DNA of 64,000 bases. Origin: Lachnospiraceae bacterium. Its GTDB lineage: Bacteria; Bacillota; Clostridia; Lachnospirales; Lachnospiraceae. Within the stretch, counting starts at the first letter, position 1; each line of letters starts with the position of its first letter. Made by a program: the position numbers and the translations under genes. Of the stretch, positions 32,428 to 42,152 are shown piece by piece. The stretch is from contig JAAUZC010000012.1 in NCBI GenBank assembly GCA_014804795.1, positions 149,820 through 213,819 on the forward strand, written 5' to 3'. The notes below the pieces were generated by a model that had not been told where the DNA came from, made no database searches, and was given only the letters and a program-made list of their open reading frames with translations.

Positions 32428-34995
32428 ATGAATGTGATCAACAAAGTTTTTGGCACACACAGCCAGAGAGAACTGAAACGGATCATGCCCATCGTGGATA
32501 AGATCGAATCTATGCGGAATGATATGATGGACATGGAGGATGAACAGTTAAGAGACAAGACAAAGGAGTTTAAGAAGAGACTGGAAGAGGGCGAAACGCT
32601 GGATGATATCCTGCCGGAAGCATTTGCGGTGGTGAGAGAGGCGGCAAGGCGCGTACTGAATATGGAACCTTACAGGGTGCAGCTGATCGGCGGCATTATC
32701 CTGCATCAGGGTCGTATCGCCGAGATGCGTACCGGTGAAGGAAAAACTCTTGTTTCCACCCTGCCTGCTTATCTAAACGCACTGGAAGGCAAAGGGGTGC
32801 ATATCGTTACGGTAAACGACTATCTGGCAAACCGTGACAGGGAATGGATGGGACAGGTACATGAATTTCTCGGCCTTACCGTAGGTGTCGTGTTAAATCA
32901 GATGAAGAACGATGAGAGACGGGAAGCCTACAACTGCGATATTACTTATGTGACGAACAATGAACTTGGGTTTGACTATCTGCGTGACAACATGGTCATC
33001 TATAAAGAGCAGCTTGTGCAGCGAAGTCTTCACTATGCGATCATCGACGAGGTCGACTCGGTTTTAGTGGATGAGGCGAGAACGCCGCTTATCATTTCAG
33101 GTCAGAGCGGAAAGTCTACAAAACTTTATGAAGCGTGCGATATTCTGGCAAGACAGATGCAGCGGGGCGCGGACATGGAAGAAATGTCCAAGATGGACTT
33201 TATCATGGGTGTTCAGCGGGAAGAAAGCGGCGACTTTATCGTCAATGAAAAGGACAAGGTCGTAGTGCTGACGGAAGCCGGTGTAAAGCGGGTGGAGCAG
33301 TTCTTTAATCTGGAGAATCTGGCAGATCCCGAGAATCTGGAAATCCAGCACAATATGGATCTGGCGCTCCGTGCCAACAATCTGATGTTCCGCGATAAGG
33401 ACTATGTGGTGAAAGATGATCAGGTGCTGATCGTGGACGAGTTTACGGGACGTATTATGCCGGGCAGACGTTATTCTGACGGCCTGCATCAGGCAATCGA
33501 GGCGAAAGAGCATGTGAAAGTGAAAAGGGAGAGCAAGACTCTTGCAACGATCACATTCCAGAACTTCTTTAATAAATTTGAGAAAAAATCCGGCATGACC
33601 GGTACGGCACTGACGGAAGAAAAGGAATTTCGGGATATTTATGGCATGGATGTTATTGAGATTCCGACTAATAAGCCTGTTATCCGAAAAGACCATCAGG
33701 ACAGCGTTTATAAGACAAGAAGAGAAAAATTAAAAGCAATCTGTGACGCGGTGGAAGAATGTTATGCGAGAAAGCAGCCGGTGCTTGTAGGTACGATCAC
33801 GATCGAGGCATCGGAAGAACTCAGCAATATGCTGCGTAAGCGGGGTGTTCCGCACAATGTGTTGAATGCGAAGTTCCATGAACAGGAGGCGGAGATCGTA
33901 GCGGATGCCGGTATTCACGGGGCTGTGACGATCGCCACCAACATGGCGGGCCGTGGTACGGATATCAAGCTTGACGACGAAGCGAGAGAAGCAGGCGGAC
34001 TCATGATCATCGGCACGGAGCGGCATGAATCGAGACGTATCGATAACCAGTTGCGCGGCCGTTCCGGCCGTCAGGGAGATCCGGGAGCTTCCAGATTTTA
34101 TATTTCATTGGAAGACGATCTGATGCGTCTGTTCGGTTCCGAGAGAATGATAACGATGTTCAATGCACTGGGGATTCCCGAAGGACAGGAGATCGAGCAC
34201 AGTTCTTTGACTAAAGCGATCGAGACCGCGCAGAAGAAGATTGAGGGCAATAACTTCGGTATCAGAAAGAATCTGCTTGAGTACGATCAGGTGATGAACG
34301 AGCAGCGTGAGATCATTTACGAGGAAAGACTTCGTGTATTAAACGGCGAGAGCATGCGGGATGTGATCTATAAGATGATCACGGATATCACGGAAAACTG
34401 CGTGGATATGGCCATCGGCGATGATAATAATGTTGACAACTGGAACTTTAACGAGCTAAATTCCCTGTTGTTGCCGATCATTCCGTTGGAGCCGGTGACG
34501 GTGGAACGCCTGAATAAGCCGGGTAAAAATGATTTAAAACAGCAGCTCAAAGGTGAAGCGGTAAAGTTGTACGAAGCAAAAGAGGCCGAATTCCCCAATC
34601 CGGAACAGATCAGGGAGTTGGAGCGCGTTATCCTGCTTAAAGTGATCGACAGAAAGTGGATGGGACATATTGACGATATGGATCAGCTTCGTCAGGGCGC
34701 GGGACTGCAGGCTTACGGCCAGAGAGATCCGCTTGTGGAATATAAGATGGCGGGCTATTCCATGTTTGATGAGATGACACAGAACATCCGTGAAGATACC
34801 GTGCGGCTTCTGATGCATGTCAAGGTGGAAGAAAAAGTAGAGCGTGAGCAGGTGGCAAAAGTGACCGGCACGAATAAGGATGATTCGATGGCGAAGGCTC
34901 CGGTGAAGAGGGCTTCCGCGAAAATATATCCGAATGATCCGTGCCCGTGCGGATCGGGTAAAAAATATAAGAACTGTTGCGGAAAGAACAGATAA
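32428..34995 (+). CDS. secA: Protein translocase ATPase SecA
   Basis: An 855-residue motor that drives unfolded preproteins through SecYEG with ATP. Seen: '[11 protein letters not shown]' (Walker A), '[18 protein letters not shown]', '[16 protein letters not shown]'-type box, '[21 protein letters not shown]', 'GMTGTA', '[14 protein letters not shown]' and '[12 protein letters not shown]', in standard order. The C-terminal zinc site is complete ('[13 protein letters not shown]'), so this is the SecB/lipid-binding form of SecA. ACGGAGG lies before ATG 32428. It is in an operon with prfB, 16 bases apart, a common order in Firmicutes. Confidence 0.98.
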   Translation: MNVINKVFGTHSQRELKRIMPIVDKIESMRNDMMDMEDEQLRDKTKEFKKRLEEGETLDDILPEAFAVVREAARRVLNMEPYRVQLIGGIILHQGRIAEMRTGEGKTLVSTLPAYLNALEGKGVHIVTVNDYLANRDREWMGQVHEFLGLTVGVVLNQMKNDERREAYNCDITYVTNNELGFDYLRDNMVIYKEQLVQRSLHYAIIDEVDSVLVDEARTPLIISGQSGKSTKLYEACDILARQMQRGADMEEMSKMDFIMGVQREESGDFIVNEKDKVVVLTEAGVKRVEQFFNLENLADPENLEIQHNMDLALRANNLMFRDKDYVVKDDQVLIVDEFTGRIMPGRRYSDGLHQAIEAKEHVKVKRESKTLATITFQNFFNKFEKKSGMTGTALTEEKEFRDIYGMDVIEIPTNKPVIRKDHQDSVYKTRREKLKAICDAVEECYARKQPVLVGTITIEASEELSNMLRKRGVPHNVLNAKFHEQEAEIVADAGIHGAVTIATNMAGRGTDIKLDDEAREAGGLMIIGTERHESRRIDNQLRGRSGRQGDPGASRFYISLEDDLMRLFGSERMITMFNALGIPEGQEIEHSSLTKAIETAQKKIEGNNFGIRKNLLEYDQVMNEQREIIYEERLRVLNGESMRDVIYKMITDITENCVDMAIGDDNNVDNWNFNELNSLLLPIIPLEPVTVERLNKPGKNDLKQQLKGEAVKLYEAKEAEFPNPEQIRELERVILLKVIDRKWMGHIDDMDQLRQGAGLQAYGQRDPLVEYKMAGYSMFDEMTQNIREDTVRLLMHVKVEEKVEREQVAKVTGTNKDDSMAKAPVKRASAKIYPNDPCPCGSGKKYKNCCGKNR

Positions 34996-35011
34996 GGTGG
35001 TGATTTTGTTA

Positions 35012-36131
35012 ATGGTAGAACTGGATAATATGAAGCAGGAACTCCTTGCTTACGAGACACCTTTAGCGGAAGTAAGGGATTCACTTTAACCTCGCTGACA
35101 AGGAGAAGCGGATCGAGGAACTGGATATGGAAATGCAGGCGCCAGGTTTCTGGGACGATCCTGATGTTTCCAATAAAAAGGTAATAGAGTCAAAACGGTT
35201 GAAGGACGTTGTGGATACGATGAACGGGCTGTCCGGTCAGTATGAGGACATTCTGACATTGATTGAAATGGGCTACGAAGAGGAAGATGTATCGCTTGTG
35301 CCGGAGATCGAGGAGGAGCTGCGCAGCTTTATCAGCACATTTGAAAATGTGCGCATCAGTACGCTGCTTGACGGCGAGTACGATAAAAACAATGCGATCC
35401 TCAAGCTGAACGCAGGGGCGGGCGGCACGGAGAGCTGCGACTGGTGCAGTATGCTCTATCGTATGTATACAAGGTGGGCGGAAAAGAAAGGTTACCAGAT
35501 TGAGACTCTCGATATGTTGGACGGTGATGAAGCGGGCATCAAATCTGTGACGTTCCAGATCAACGGCGAAAATGCCTATGGTTATCTGAAATCCGAGAAG
35601 GGAGTGCACAGGCTTGTGCGTATCTCCCCTTTCAATGCCCAGGGAAAACGGCAGACCTCATTCGTATCGTTGGATGTGATGCCGGACATTGAGGAAGATC
35701 TGGATATTGAGATAAAGGATGATGAGATCAGGATCGATACCTATCGAAGCAGCGGCGCCGGCGGACAGCATATCAACAAAACATCTTCGGCGATCCGGAT
35801 CACACATTTTCCGACAGGAATCGTTGTGACCTGCCAGAATGAGCGAAGTCAGTTCCAGAACAAGGATAAGGCGATGCAGATGCTGAAAGCAAAACTCTAT
35901 ATGCTGAAGCAGGAAGAAAATGAGGGAAAACTTTCGGATATCCGCGGCGAAGTGAAAGAGATCGGCTGGGGCAATCAGATACGTTCCTATGTGATGCAGC
36001 CGTACAAGATGGTGAAAGATCTGCGGACAGAAGAAGAGACGGGCAATGTGGACGCTGTGATGGACGGCGCGTTAGATCCTTTTATTAATGCCTATTTGAA
36101 ATGGATTCACAGACCGCCGCAGGAGGCATAA
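35012..36131 (+). CDS. prfB: Peptide chain release factor 2 (programmed +1 frameshift)
   Basis: RF2 recognises UGA and UAA stop codons and releases the finished protein. The gene is in two frames: 25 codons from ATG 35012 end in CTT TAA, and the rest (35088-36131, 347 codons) is in the +1 frame, giving about 372 residues, close to the family length. The tripeptide anticodon 'SPF' is visible in 'RISPFNAQGKRQTSF' and the catalytic 'GGQ' in 'SSGAGGQHINK'. AAGGTGGTG precedes ATG 35012. The frameshift site carries TAA where nearly all known prfB sites have TGA (see the site entry). Confidence 0.95.
35084..35090 (+). other. prfB +1 frameshift site with UAA
   Basis: Reads CTT TAA C: after CTT the ribosome slips forward one base and continues with AAC. 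The upstream context AGG GAT TCA CTT provides the internal Shine-Dalgarno-like AGGG that stimulates slipping. Known prfB sites are CTT TGA C, so that only RF2 competes with the shift. UAA is also read by RF1, so feedback by RF2 should be weaker here. Confidence 0.85.
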
Positions 36132-36171
36132 CTCTAAAAAGCCCAGATGTTATTGTTAATGAAATTTTATT

Positions 36172-36204
36172 CGGGACTGTCGCAAAATAGGACAGCCCCG
36201 TTTT
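36172..36204 (+). terminator. Terminator of the secA-prfB operon
   Basis: CGGGACTGTC pairs with GACAGCCCCG (one mismatch) across a nine-base loop, followed by TTTT. It starts 41 bases after the prfB stop. Confidence 0.78.
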
Positions 36205-36344
36205 AAATATGATTTGTATAATAGAAAAGGCGATATGCATATCGGGTAAAACAGAGGGAATTTGAGAAGACAGATGACAGGAATGATGTTGCATGGCGAC
36301 ATCGGCGCAGTGATTGGCTCATGACAGGGCAGACAGGAGCAGGC

Positions 36345-37916
36345 ATGAAAAACAATATAAAAGATATGGGAATGGTTTTGGGAATTGCATTGTTGTTGAT
36401 TGTATCCTTTTACGGTTGGTCCAGCTATGAAACAAATTATAAGATTACCTTTATAGAGAGAAAAGAATCTCCGGATGGCAGAACGGCAGTTATTTTTCAG
36501 ATGCGGGGCGAACCGACAAATTCTCCTCTTAATATTTTGCCTGATTCCGACAGGACGAAGGGGAGAGTCATCGTAGAAAGAGATGGAGAGAAGATAAAAA
36601 CGGAAGATTTTACGGTTTTTAACCAGGGCGCATCGCTGCAGACGGATAACTGGGAGGTAACGTTTTATCCCGGAGGCGTGGAGATCATCCTGAAGGATAT
36701 GCCTTACGAAGGAACGGCAGATACGGGTGACAAAAACGGTGAAGGTGATGCCTCTCAGACTGCAGCGGAAGAGGGACAGCATATTGTAGTATATTATGAC
36801 GGAACGGAAACCTTTTCCGGTTACAGAGAAGAGGAAGTTATTTCGGAAATTATAGAGCGTTATGATGGTAAAGTGTCCTATCTGAAAAAAGAAGACGGCA
36901 GATATTATTTTCAGGCGGATGGATTTGAATTTTCCGTCAGCGATGATCTGCAGATGACAGATGATTATGAAGCGTCATATTTTGATCATCTGGCGGAGCA
37001 GTTTTCCTATGGGCATAACAGGATCACAGAATTTGAAAAGAGTGAAAATGAGAATGGAGAGACCGTCTATGTTCCTGTTATCGGATTTCATGGCAGGCAG
37101 CCGGGGGAAGCAGAGTCTTTCGGCAATGCCTGCTGCGATCTGGTGGAGGATCTGCAGGAAACGGTAGGGTTTGAACAAATCGGCTATTTTGGGGAGGACA
37201 GAAGACGCTATTTTGATATTACGCCCTATCTGGAAAACTACGATAGAACAAAGTTTTACAATGCGATATACAACAGCATAGAGCAGGATTCACTGGAAGA
37301 GTGGCGCTACTATGAGGAAGAAGCCGGAAATGATACAGAGATTTCCGGGAATACATCTTCTATGGGAGTGTCGGATGAGATGCCTGAGGAGTGGAAAGAT
37401 TATGGGGCGGACTGTTTCTATCAGAAAAAGGACGGCACAGAACTCCGCATGGTGGGAGTGGATCGGGCGGCCGGCAGCAGCTACTATGTGCTGTTGGAAT
37501 CCGAAAACGGTGTAAATACTTCCGTAGTGAACCGGGATCCTTATCTTGGCCATGGAGGCGGTGCAAAATGGATTGATTTTCTAGAGGGGGAGGAGATCGG
37601 TTTTTCCTGCCTTTCTTACAGCGGCGGAAGTAAGGGGGCGTTGTATCGGACAGAGGATGGAGGGAAAAGCTTTGAGGAGATAACATGGCCCTCTGCAAGC
37701 AGGGAGCTGCCGGATGGAACGTTGTATAATCCTTTTATTATGCCGGATAAGGTATGGGAGGAAAACGGAGCGCTTTATATGTTAGTTGGACAGGGACCGG
37801 ACGGAGATTATTATGAGGACGGAGTCTGGGTGTCCGGGCTGTATGAGTCGAAGGATATGGGGAAGAACTGGACGTATCTTCAAGTGACGGAAGTGAAAGA
37901 TACAAGAACGTGGTAG
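36345..37916 (+). CDS. Membrane-anchored protein with BNR-like repeats, unknown
   Basis: A 523-residue protein. One N-terminal membrane segment ('MGMVLGIALLLIVSFYGW') places the rest outside the cell. The first 300 residues are acidic and unmatched. The C-terminal 180 residues contain two sialidase-like Asp-box patterns ('YRTEDGGKSFEEI' and 'YESKDMGKNWTYL'), typical of beta-propeller turns. It is not an enzyme that I can name, since no sialidase active site is seen. AGGAG lies five bases before ATG 36345; an upstream ATG at 36321 is less likely. Confidence 0.7.
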   Translation: MKNNIKDMGMVLGIALLLIVSFYGWSSYETNYKITFIERKESPDGRTAVIFQMRGEPTNSPLNILPDSDRTKGRVIVERDGEKIKTEDFTVFNQGASLQTDNWEVTFYPGGVEIILKDMPYEGTADTGDKNGEGDASQTAAEEGQHIVVYYDGTETFSGYREEEVISEIIERYDGKVSYLKKEDGRYYFQADGFEFSVSDDLQMTDDYEASYFDHLAEQFSYGHNRITEFEKSENENGETVYVPVIGFHGRQPGEAESFGNACCDLVEDLQETVGFEQIGYFGEDRRRYFDITPYLENYDRTKFYNAIYNSIEQDSLEEWRYYEEEAGNDTEISGNTSSMGVSDEMPEEWKDYGADCFYQKKDGTELRMVGVDRAAGSSYYVLLESENGVNTSVVNRDPYLGHGGGAKWIDFLEGEEIGFSCLSYSGGSKGALYRTEDGGKSFEEITWPSASRELPDGTLYNPFIMPDKVWEENGALYMLVGQGPDGDYYEDGVWVSGLYESKDMGKNWTYLQVTEVKDTRTW

Positions 37917-37953
37917 TAAAGATGCCGGGATTTTCGGCCGGCCGTATAGTTAC

Positions 37954-38742
37954 TTATACTTTTCGCTTTGTCACCAGATCAAGATAAAATTCTGTCTGCA
38001 CCGCATACATGAAGGGGGCAATCCAGAGCATACCGATTCCGCATGTCATTATACCGAGCAAAATGAGAGGTATAAAACATACCCGAATGTAGAAGAGCCG
38101 GCCTTTATGCCCATGCATAAGGAGTCGGCTTTTTCCAAACAGTTCCTTTACGGAACAGGATGGAAAGTCAAGCATCAGGTAATAAACCTGTGAATAGATA
38201 AGATCCAGTATTGTCGTGATGATCAGGGCAGGCGTATAACAAAACAGCGCAATAGATAATAAATTCAACATTTCCGGCGGTATGGTAACCGCGGAGGCAT
38301 CCATATTAGAAGAGATAGCAGTCAGGTTCATCTTTTCCATTGATATACTGAAACGCAAAAAGAAAGCGTAAGCAGGCATGGTGGGTATTGTGGAAATAAG
38401 GGACATGATAAAAGAAAGTCCCAGGCAGGTTTTCGTCTGTCTTGTGAAAGCATAAAACAGATCGCCGGCAGAGAAAGGGCGATTGCAGTAAAGTTTCAGA
38501 AACAGATAACACAGGCCCGCCTCGAGAATACCGGTCAATGTGCCGCAAAGTATGGAAGACAGAAAATATAAAAGTATCTGAAGCGCAAAGGAATTCGTAA
38601 AAAGAGCGGGAATGGAGGAAACCCGGCTGATGAGAAAGGTACATCCGATTTGGATGGCCGCTGCACCAACGAGCCTGCCCATAACGGGTGTCATACGCGC
38701 CTTTGCGGAAGTTTTCAGTTGTGTATAAGTCATATATGGCAT
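37954..38742 (-). CDS. DUF975 family membrane protein
   Basis: A 262-residue protein with about six hydrophobic segments. It begins with 'YTQLKTSAKARMTPVMGRL', the family's conserved N-terminal positive patch, has 'LEAGLCYLFLKLYCNRPFSAGDLFYAF' in the middle and 'ELFGKSRLLMHGHKGRLFYIRVCFIPLILLGIMTCGIGMLWIAPF' near the end, all as in DUF975. Function unknown. AAGGAG nine bases before ATG 38742 decides the start, although the frame continues six codons further. Confidence 0.88.
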   Translation of the reverse strand: MPYMTYTQLKTSAKARMTPVMGRLVGAAAIQIGCTFLISRVSSIPALFTNSFALQILLYFLSSILCGTLTGILEAGLCYLFLKLYCNRPFSAGDLFYAFTRQTKTCLGLSFIMSLISTIPTMPAYAFFLRFSISMEKMNLTAISSNMDASAVTIPPEMLNLLSIALFCYTPALIITTILDLIYSQVYYLMLDFPSCSVKELFGKSRLLMHGHKGRLFYIRVCFIPLILLGIMTCGIGMLWIAPFMYAVQTEFYLDLVTKRKV

Positions 38743-38804
38743 TGAGGGATACTCCTTCATAATATATTGTCTTTTCTATTCTAACACTTTTATAAAATTT
38801 ATGA

Positions 38805-38970
38805 TATAATAGTCGCAAAGAAAAAGCAAGCGACTGCGAAGCAGGCATTTGCTTTTTTCTGCGACATTAACGAGCAAACATCCGATAAAATCGGATGGGG
38901 AGCGCAATGCGAACGAAGCTCGCATAAAGCGCGGGTTTGCGAGTTTAGATGAAACAGTCGCAAAGAAAAA
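38805..38970 (+). promoter_or_regulatory. Promoter and structured leader of tex, with 15-bp direct repeats
   Basis: TATAAT (38805-38810) is followed at once by AGTCGCAAAGAAAAA (38811-38825). The same 15 bases recur at 38956-38970, next to the ribosome site. Between the copies are a terminator-like hairpin (about 38821-38857, AAAAAGCAA...CTGC pairing with GCAGGC...TTGCTTTTTT) and a perfect CATCCGAT-AAA-ATCGGATG (38878-38896). The 145-base unit looks inserted in the leader or acts as an attenuator. Confidence 0.55.
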
Positions 38971-38985
38971 CAGAAAGGTAAATTT

Positions 38986-41154
38986 ATGGATATTAATGTA
39001 AAGATCGCAAAAGAACTGCAGGTACAAAAATGGCAGGTGGAAGCGGCGGTAAAACTGATCGACGAAGGGAACACAATTCCCTTTATTTCCCGTTACAGAA
39101 AAGAGGCGACCGGTTCCCTGAATGATGAAGTACTGAGAAATTTATATGAGCGTTTAAACTATCTGCGGGCATTGGAAGAGAAAAAAGAACAGGTACTCGG
39201 CAGCATTGAAGAACAGGGGATGCTGACGGAGGAACTGCGGGAAAAGATTTTAGCTGCAGAAACACAGGTGGCGGTGGATGACTTATACCGTCCCTACAGG
39301 CCGAAGCGGAAGACAAGGGCAAGTGTCGCAAAAGAAAAGGGGTTGGAGCCCCTTGCACTCTATATTAAATTACAGAATGCGAAGGCGCCTGTAGAGGAAG
39401 AAGCGGAAAAATATATCAGTGAAGAAAAAGGCGTGCTGACAGCGGAGGAAGCTGTTCAGGGCGCGAAAGATATTCTGGCGGAAGCGGTTTCCGATGAAGC
39501 GGATTATCGAACATTTATCCGTAATCTGACCATGAGAGAAGGGAGCCTTGTCAGCGAAGCGAAAGATGAAACGGTACAGAGCGTATATGAGATGTATTAC
39601 GCTTATGAGGAACCGCTGAAAAAGGCGGCAGGACACAGAGTGCTTGCTTTAAACAGAGGCGAAAAAGAAAAGATACTGACGGTCAGAGTACAGGCACCGG
39701 AGGAGGAGGTCATCCGCTATCTGGAGAAAATGACTATACTGGTCAATAATGAGTATACCACACCGCTTTTGAAGGAAGTGGCGCAGGACAGTTATCACCG
39801 TTTGATTCAGCCTGCTATCGAGAGAGAGATACGAAACGAGTTGACAGAAAGGGCGGAAGACGGTGCAATCTCTGTATTCGGCAAGAATTTAGAGCAGCTT
39901 TTGATGCAGCCACCGATCGCAGGGAAAGTGGTACTCGGCTGGGACCCGGCTTTTCGTACCGGCTGTAAACTGGCAGTGGTGGATGAGACGGGCAAGGTGC
40001 TCGATACGAAAGTGATCTATCCGACCGCACCGCAGAACAAGGTGGCGGAGAGCAAGACCGAACTGAAAAAACTGATCAAAAAGTATCATATTTCACTGAT
40101 CTCTGTGGGAAACGGCACGGCTTCCCGGGAATCGGAACAGATCATTGTGGATCTATTGAAAGAGTTAAATACACCGGTGCAGTACGTGATCGTCAATGAG
40201 GCGGGGGCTTCGGTTTATTCGGCCAGTAAGCTTGCGACCGAGGAATTTCCGGAATTTGATGTGGGACAAAGGAGTGCTGCTTCTATCGCCAGAAGACTGC
40301 AGGATCCGTTGGCGGAACTTGTGAAAATAGAACCGAAAGCCATCGGTGTGGGGCAGTATCAGCATGATATGAACCAGAAGAAGCTCGGGGAGGCGCTTAC
40401 CGGTGTGGTGGAATCCACCGTAAACAGGGTGGGGGTTGATTTAAATACGGCCTCCGCGCCGCTTTTAGAATATATTTCCGGCATCTCGAAAACACTGGCA
40501 AAAAATATTGTGGCTTACAGAGAACAAAACGGCAGGTTTGTTTCCCGCAGACAGCTTTTGAAAGTGCCTAAACTGGGGCCGAAAGCCTTTGAGCAGTGCG
40601 CCGGTTTTATGCGGATCACAGACGGGGAAAATCCTTTGGATGGCACAAGCGTCCACCCGGAATCCTATGAAGCGGCGGAAAAACTGATGGAAAAGCTCGG
40701 GTTTACGATGGAGGATGTGCGGGAGATACAGAAGCAGACGGGAAACGGCGGAAAGAAAACGGCAGGTCTTTCCGGGAAAATAAAAGATAAGAAGAAACTG
40801 GCGGAGGAACTGGGCATCGGGGAACTGACGCTTGAGGATATTGTAAAAGAACTGGAAAAACCGGCGAGAGATCCCAGGGAAGATATGCCGGCTCCGATTT
40901 TGAGAAGTGATGTGATGGATCTGGAAGACTTAAAGCCCGGCATGATCTTAAAAGGAACCGTCAGGAATATCGTAGATTTTGGCGCTTTTGTCGATATCGG
41001 CGTCCATCAGGACGGGCTGGTGCATATTTCCCAGATGACGGAGCGGTTTATCAAGCATCCGCTTGAGGCTGTCAGTGTGGGAGACATCGTGGAAGTGAAG
41101 GTTATGTCGGTGGATGCGGCGAAAAAGCGGATTGCGCTGACGATGAAGCTTTGA
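38986..41154 (+). CDS. tex: Tex-type S1 RNA-binding transcription accessory protein
   Basis: A 722-residue Tex protein, a conserved nucleic-acid-binding factor linked to transcription and to stability of RNA polymerase complexes. Order of parts: helical N-terminal part ('IPFISRYRKEATGSL', 'LYRPYRPKRKTRASVAKEKGLEPLA'), the YqgF-like RNase H fold ('VVLGWDPAFRTGCKLAVVDETGKVL'), two helix-hairpin-helix units ('GVDLNTASAPLLEYISGIS', 'FVSRRQLLKVPKLGPKAFEQCAGF') and a C-terminal S1 domain ('GMILKGTVRNIVDFGAFVDIGVHQDGLVHISQM'). Full length. AAAGG lies nine bases before ATG. Confidence 0.97.
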   Translation: MDINVKIAKELQVQKWQVEAAVKLIDEGNTIPFISRYRKEATGSLNDEVLRNLYERLNYLRALEEKKEQVLGSIEEQGMLTEELREKILAAETQVAVDDLYRPYRPKRKTRASVAKEKGLEPLALYIKLQNAKAPVEEEAEKYISEEKGVLTAEEAVQGAKDILAEAVSDEADYRTFIRNLTMREGSLVSEAKDETVQSVYEMYYAYEEPLKKAAGHRVLALNRGEKEKILTVRVQAPEEEVIRYLEKMTILVNNEYTTPLLKEVAQDSYHRLIQPAIEREIRNELTERAEDGAISVFGKNLEQLLMQPPIAGKVVLGWDPAFRTGCKLAVVDETGKVLDTKVIYPTAPQNKVAESKTELKKLIKKYHISLISVGNGTASRESEQIIVDLLKELNTPVQYVIVNEAGASVYSASKLATEEFPEFDVGQRSAASIARRLQDPLAELVKIEPKAIGVGQYQHDMNQKKLGEALTGVVESTVNRVGVDLNTASAPLLEYISGISKTLAKNIVAYREQNGRFVSRRQLLKVPKLGPKAFEQCAGFMRITDGENPLDGTSVHPESYEAAEKLMEKLGFTMEDVREIQKQTGNGGKKTAGLSGKIKDKKKLAEELGIGELTLEDIVKELEKPARDPREDMPAPILRSDVMDLEDLKPGMILKGTVRNIVDFGAFVDIGVHQDGLVHISQMTERFIKHPLEAVSVGDIVEVKVMSVDAAKKRIALTMKL

Positions 41155-41201
41155 CGATAATCCAGAGATGAAAATCAGGGGATCAAAGGACGGAGATTTG
41201 T

Positions 41202-42047
41202 ATGGCGGCAGATAAAAGCATGGGATCGGGAAAGAATACCGGAAAAAAGAAAAAAAGAGGAAAAGGGATCGGGACTGTCATTGTAGTATTACTTCTATGC
41301 GTTTTCGGATTTTCCATATTTAAGCTCTTCAGTTATTATCTGGAATATCGGGAACAGGACAAATTGTATGAGGAGGCGGTGCATACTTATATAAAAGAAT
41401 TGCCTGCGTCTGCAGAAAAAACGTCTGATGGGGAAACCGGAAGTGAGGATGAAACCGGGAGCGAAAGTGAAAACGAGATCGTCTGCCCTGTGGCAGTAGA
41501 CTTTGACACACTGTTTGCAGAAAATAAGGACGCGGTCGGCTGGCTTTACTGTGAAGACACAAATATCAACTATCCGGTCATGCAGGGCGAAGATAACGAT
41601 TATTATCTGCATCACTCCTATGACGGGCAGGTAAGTAAAGCAGGAGCTATTTTTGCGGCGGCAGAAAACAGTCCGGGCTTTACGGACAGCAACACGATCA
41701 TCTACGGACACCATATGAAAAACGGCAGCATGTTTGCGCATCTTGCAGACTGGGCGGATCAGGAATATTTTGATGCCCATTCTGTGATGTGGCTTTTGAC
41801 ACCGGAGGAAACTTACAGAGTAGACCTGTTTGCCGGATATCTGACTTCGGTCGATTCCGCTGCCTACACAATTTTTACAGACCCCTGCCCGGAATTTGAC
41901 AAGTATCTTTCAGAGGTACTTGCCGCATCCGATGTGCAGACAACTGTGGAAACACCGAAAGATGCCCATTATGTGATGCTTTCGACCTGTGAATACAACT
42001 TTCAGAATGCCCGATATGTACTCTTCGGAGTACTGAGGGCAATTTGA
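41202..42047 (+). CDS. Class B sortase
   Basis: A 281-residue transpeptidase that anchors proteins to peptidoglycan. A lysine-rich N-terminus and membrane segment ('GTVIVVLLLCVFGFSIFKLF', about 24-43), an acidic Ser/Glu linker (about 70-90), then the sortase barrel with 'VGWLYCEDTNINYPVMQGEDNDYYLHH', the catalytic His in 'IIYGHHMKNGSMF', the catalytic Cys in 'MLSTCEY' and the Arg in 'NARYVLFGVL'. This box spacing is class B. The substrate signal is not in the window. Follows tex by 47 bases and probably shares its transcript. Confidence 0.93.
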   Translation: MAADKSMGSGKNTGKKKKRGKGIGTVIVVLLLCVFGFSIFKLFSYYLEYREQDKLYEEAVHTYIKELPASAEKTSDGETGSEDETGSESENEIVCPVAVDFDTLFAENKDAVGWLYCEDTNINYPVMQGEDNDYYLHHSYDGQVSKAGAIFAAAENSPGFTDSNTIIYGHHMKNGSMFAHLADWADQEYFDAHSVMWLLTPEETYRVDLFAGYLTSVDSAAYTIFTDPCPEFDKYLSEVLAASDVQTTVETPKDAHYVMLSTCEYNFQNARYVLFGVLRAI

Positions 42048-42092
42048 GTAAAGCACTGAGAAAAAACACTGGTATTTTAAAATAAATTATGC

Positions 42093-42098
42093 TATAAT
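42093..42098 (+). promoter_or_regulatory. -10 element upstream of trigger factor gene
   Basis: TATAAT, about 55 bases before the start of tig. No good -35; TTAAAATAAATTATGC lies between. Confidence 0.5.
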
Positions 42099-42152
42099 GG
42101 CAAAATGATTGTGAACATGGGTAAAAATGCCATAAAGGAGGAAAATAGAGGA

